Source: Trogon surrucura | Taxonomy: Eukaryota; Chordata; Aves; Trogoniformes; Trogonidae | NCBI GenBank assembly: GCA_020746105.1 | Contig: CM036628.1 | Span: 19,611,191-19,675,190 of the forward strand | Length of the DNA stretch: 64,000 bases | Reading direction: 5' to 3' | In this document: one piece after another, positions 63,218 to 64,000 of the stretch | Position numbering within the stretch: the stretch's first letter is position 1 | How the letters are laid out: each line of letters starts with the position of its first letter | Notes under the pieces: generated by a model | Database searches by the model: none | The model's input: only the letters and a program-made list of their open reading frames with translations | Told to the model about the DNA's origin: nothing | Program-made: the position numbers and the translations under genes

Positions 63218-64000
63218 AGCAAGAATTTAATCTGCAGTCCAGAAACCAAACTAATGGCAGAAACGGCGCTGCCAACTGCCAGGCAAGAAAAACAGTGGGA
63301 GAACATTGTGAGAGCAGTGAGAAGTCCAAAGCAGCAGAGCAAGCACCCTTTGGCCAGGTATAACTGCAAACTGCCTTGTATTTTTCTCTTTCGCACTTGC
63401 TTTTGCTCAGCTGTGGAGTCAAAGGTTGGTGTGAGGAAGTGTTGGGTTCTAGCGAGGACCCTACAGGCACAGATCCACGCTCCCCTGCTTGGTGAGCAAG
63501 GCAGGTGCCAAGAAAGCTCTGGAAAACCTGTAAGACCACCACACATAAACAGACTTTTATTTTCTAAGGTTACTCAGCTGCCCTCCCTGCCTCTTCCAAA
63601 TCATTCATTTTGAACAGGTTACACCGCATTTTATGACCTAGTATGGTATTAAAATATTATGTGGAAATTTTGACGAGCTGTTGCCTTCGAATTATTCTAG
63701 TCACTGGTAGAAACAACAGGAAGTGTAAGCATGGTATTGATCATCACAACTTGTGATAACTTGGGTCAGGAAGGAACACATCTAAACATAGTTTGCAGCA
63801 AGATGTACCAGAAGTGACTTAGAGGACACACTTGAAGAAGAAGGGATACTTAAAAACGTTAAAACTTCTTATCCATGAGGGGGGAAGAGGGCTGGACCTA
63901 GACTTCCGAAACATGCAAATTCTCAATATCACTGTCTGGCTTTGCAAAGTTGTGGGGAAGACAGAATGAGGCTTTCCTAGCCATTACAAATGAAGAATAC

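Larger units (their letters stand above)
53974..64000. other. Upstream intron (>10 kb) with inverted repeats and a CR1
   Basis: No further CNK exon found; the expected PDZ exon with a K-I-H-A-G-D-E-V motif is absent from both strands as far as I can read. Contents are two arms of an inverted repeat, one CR1 fragment and simple repeats. Open frames at 58812-59246 and 63061-63613 are not recognised; the latter overlap a GAAA-rich tract. Confidence 0.55.

Noticed and set aside
63061..63613. Frames of 132-161 codons near the right end
   Set aside because: They overlap each other on both strands and depend on the GAAA-rich repeat.

Overview
The window looks like AT-rich vertebrate nuclear DNA from a bird, most likely a passerine. 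The basis is several CR1 LINE 3' ends and one tRNA-headed SINE with a CR1-type tail, a combination described from passerine genomes. There are no bacterial operons, CRISPR arrays or complete intronless genes.

One multi-exon gene on the minus strand runs across most of the window. I placed eleven coding exons by splice sites, reading phase and family motifs. In transcript order they are 53973-53827, 46899-46766, 46355-46150, 42232-42146, 41136(or 41138)-40891, 22986-22961 (tentative), 21628-21478, 20014-19941, 11996-11925, 1589-1519 and 788-688. Together they encode about 439 residues: the C-terminal half of a PDZ domain, the CNK-specific linker (the region called DUF1170), a complete PH domain and the acidic stretch after it. 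This is a connector enhancer of KSR (CNK/CNKSR) scaffold. The SAM, CRIC and early PDZ exons should lie beyond the right edge, and the C-terminal tail beyond the left edge. By recalled comparison it is closest to CNKSR2 (PH domain strongly similar, linker much more diverged) and clearly less like CNKSR3, IPCEF1 or CNKSR1, so I call it a CNKSR2-like paralogue.

Phases agree at every junction except one. The exon ending at 42146 leaves one base, but the nearest canonical AG of the next exon (start 41136) would put the reading out of frame. Only an unusual TG acceptor two bases earlier restores it. This is either a real splice oddity, a lesion or a sequence error.

The rest is intron. It holds CR1 fragments at about 13.25 kb, 14.3-14.9 kb (with an internal 5' inversion) and 55.8-56.0 kb, a tRNA/CR1 SINE at 3.84-4.02 kb, a duplicated segment at 14.87 and 15.87 kb, a pair of ~515-bp inverted repeats at 54.2 and 61.3 kb, an (ATCC)n microsatellite at 45.14 kb and minor simple repeats. 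Several open reading frames of 110-234 codons lie in the introns; I recognise none and treat them as probably fortuitous.
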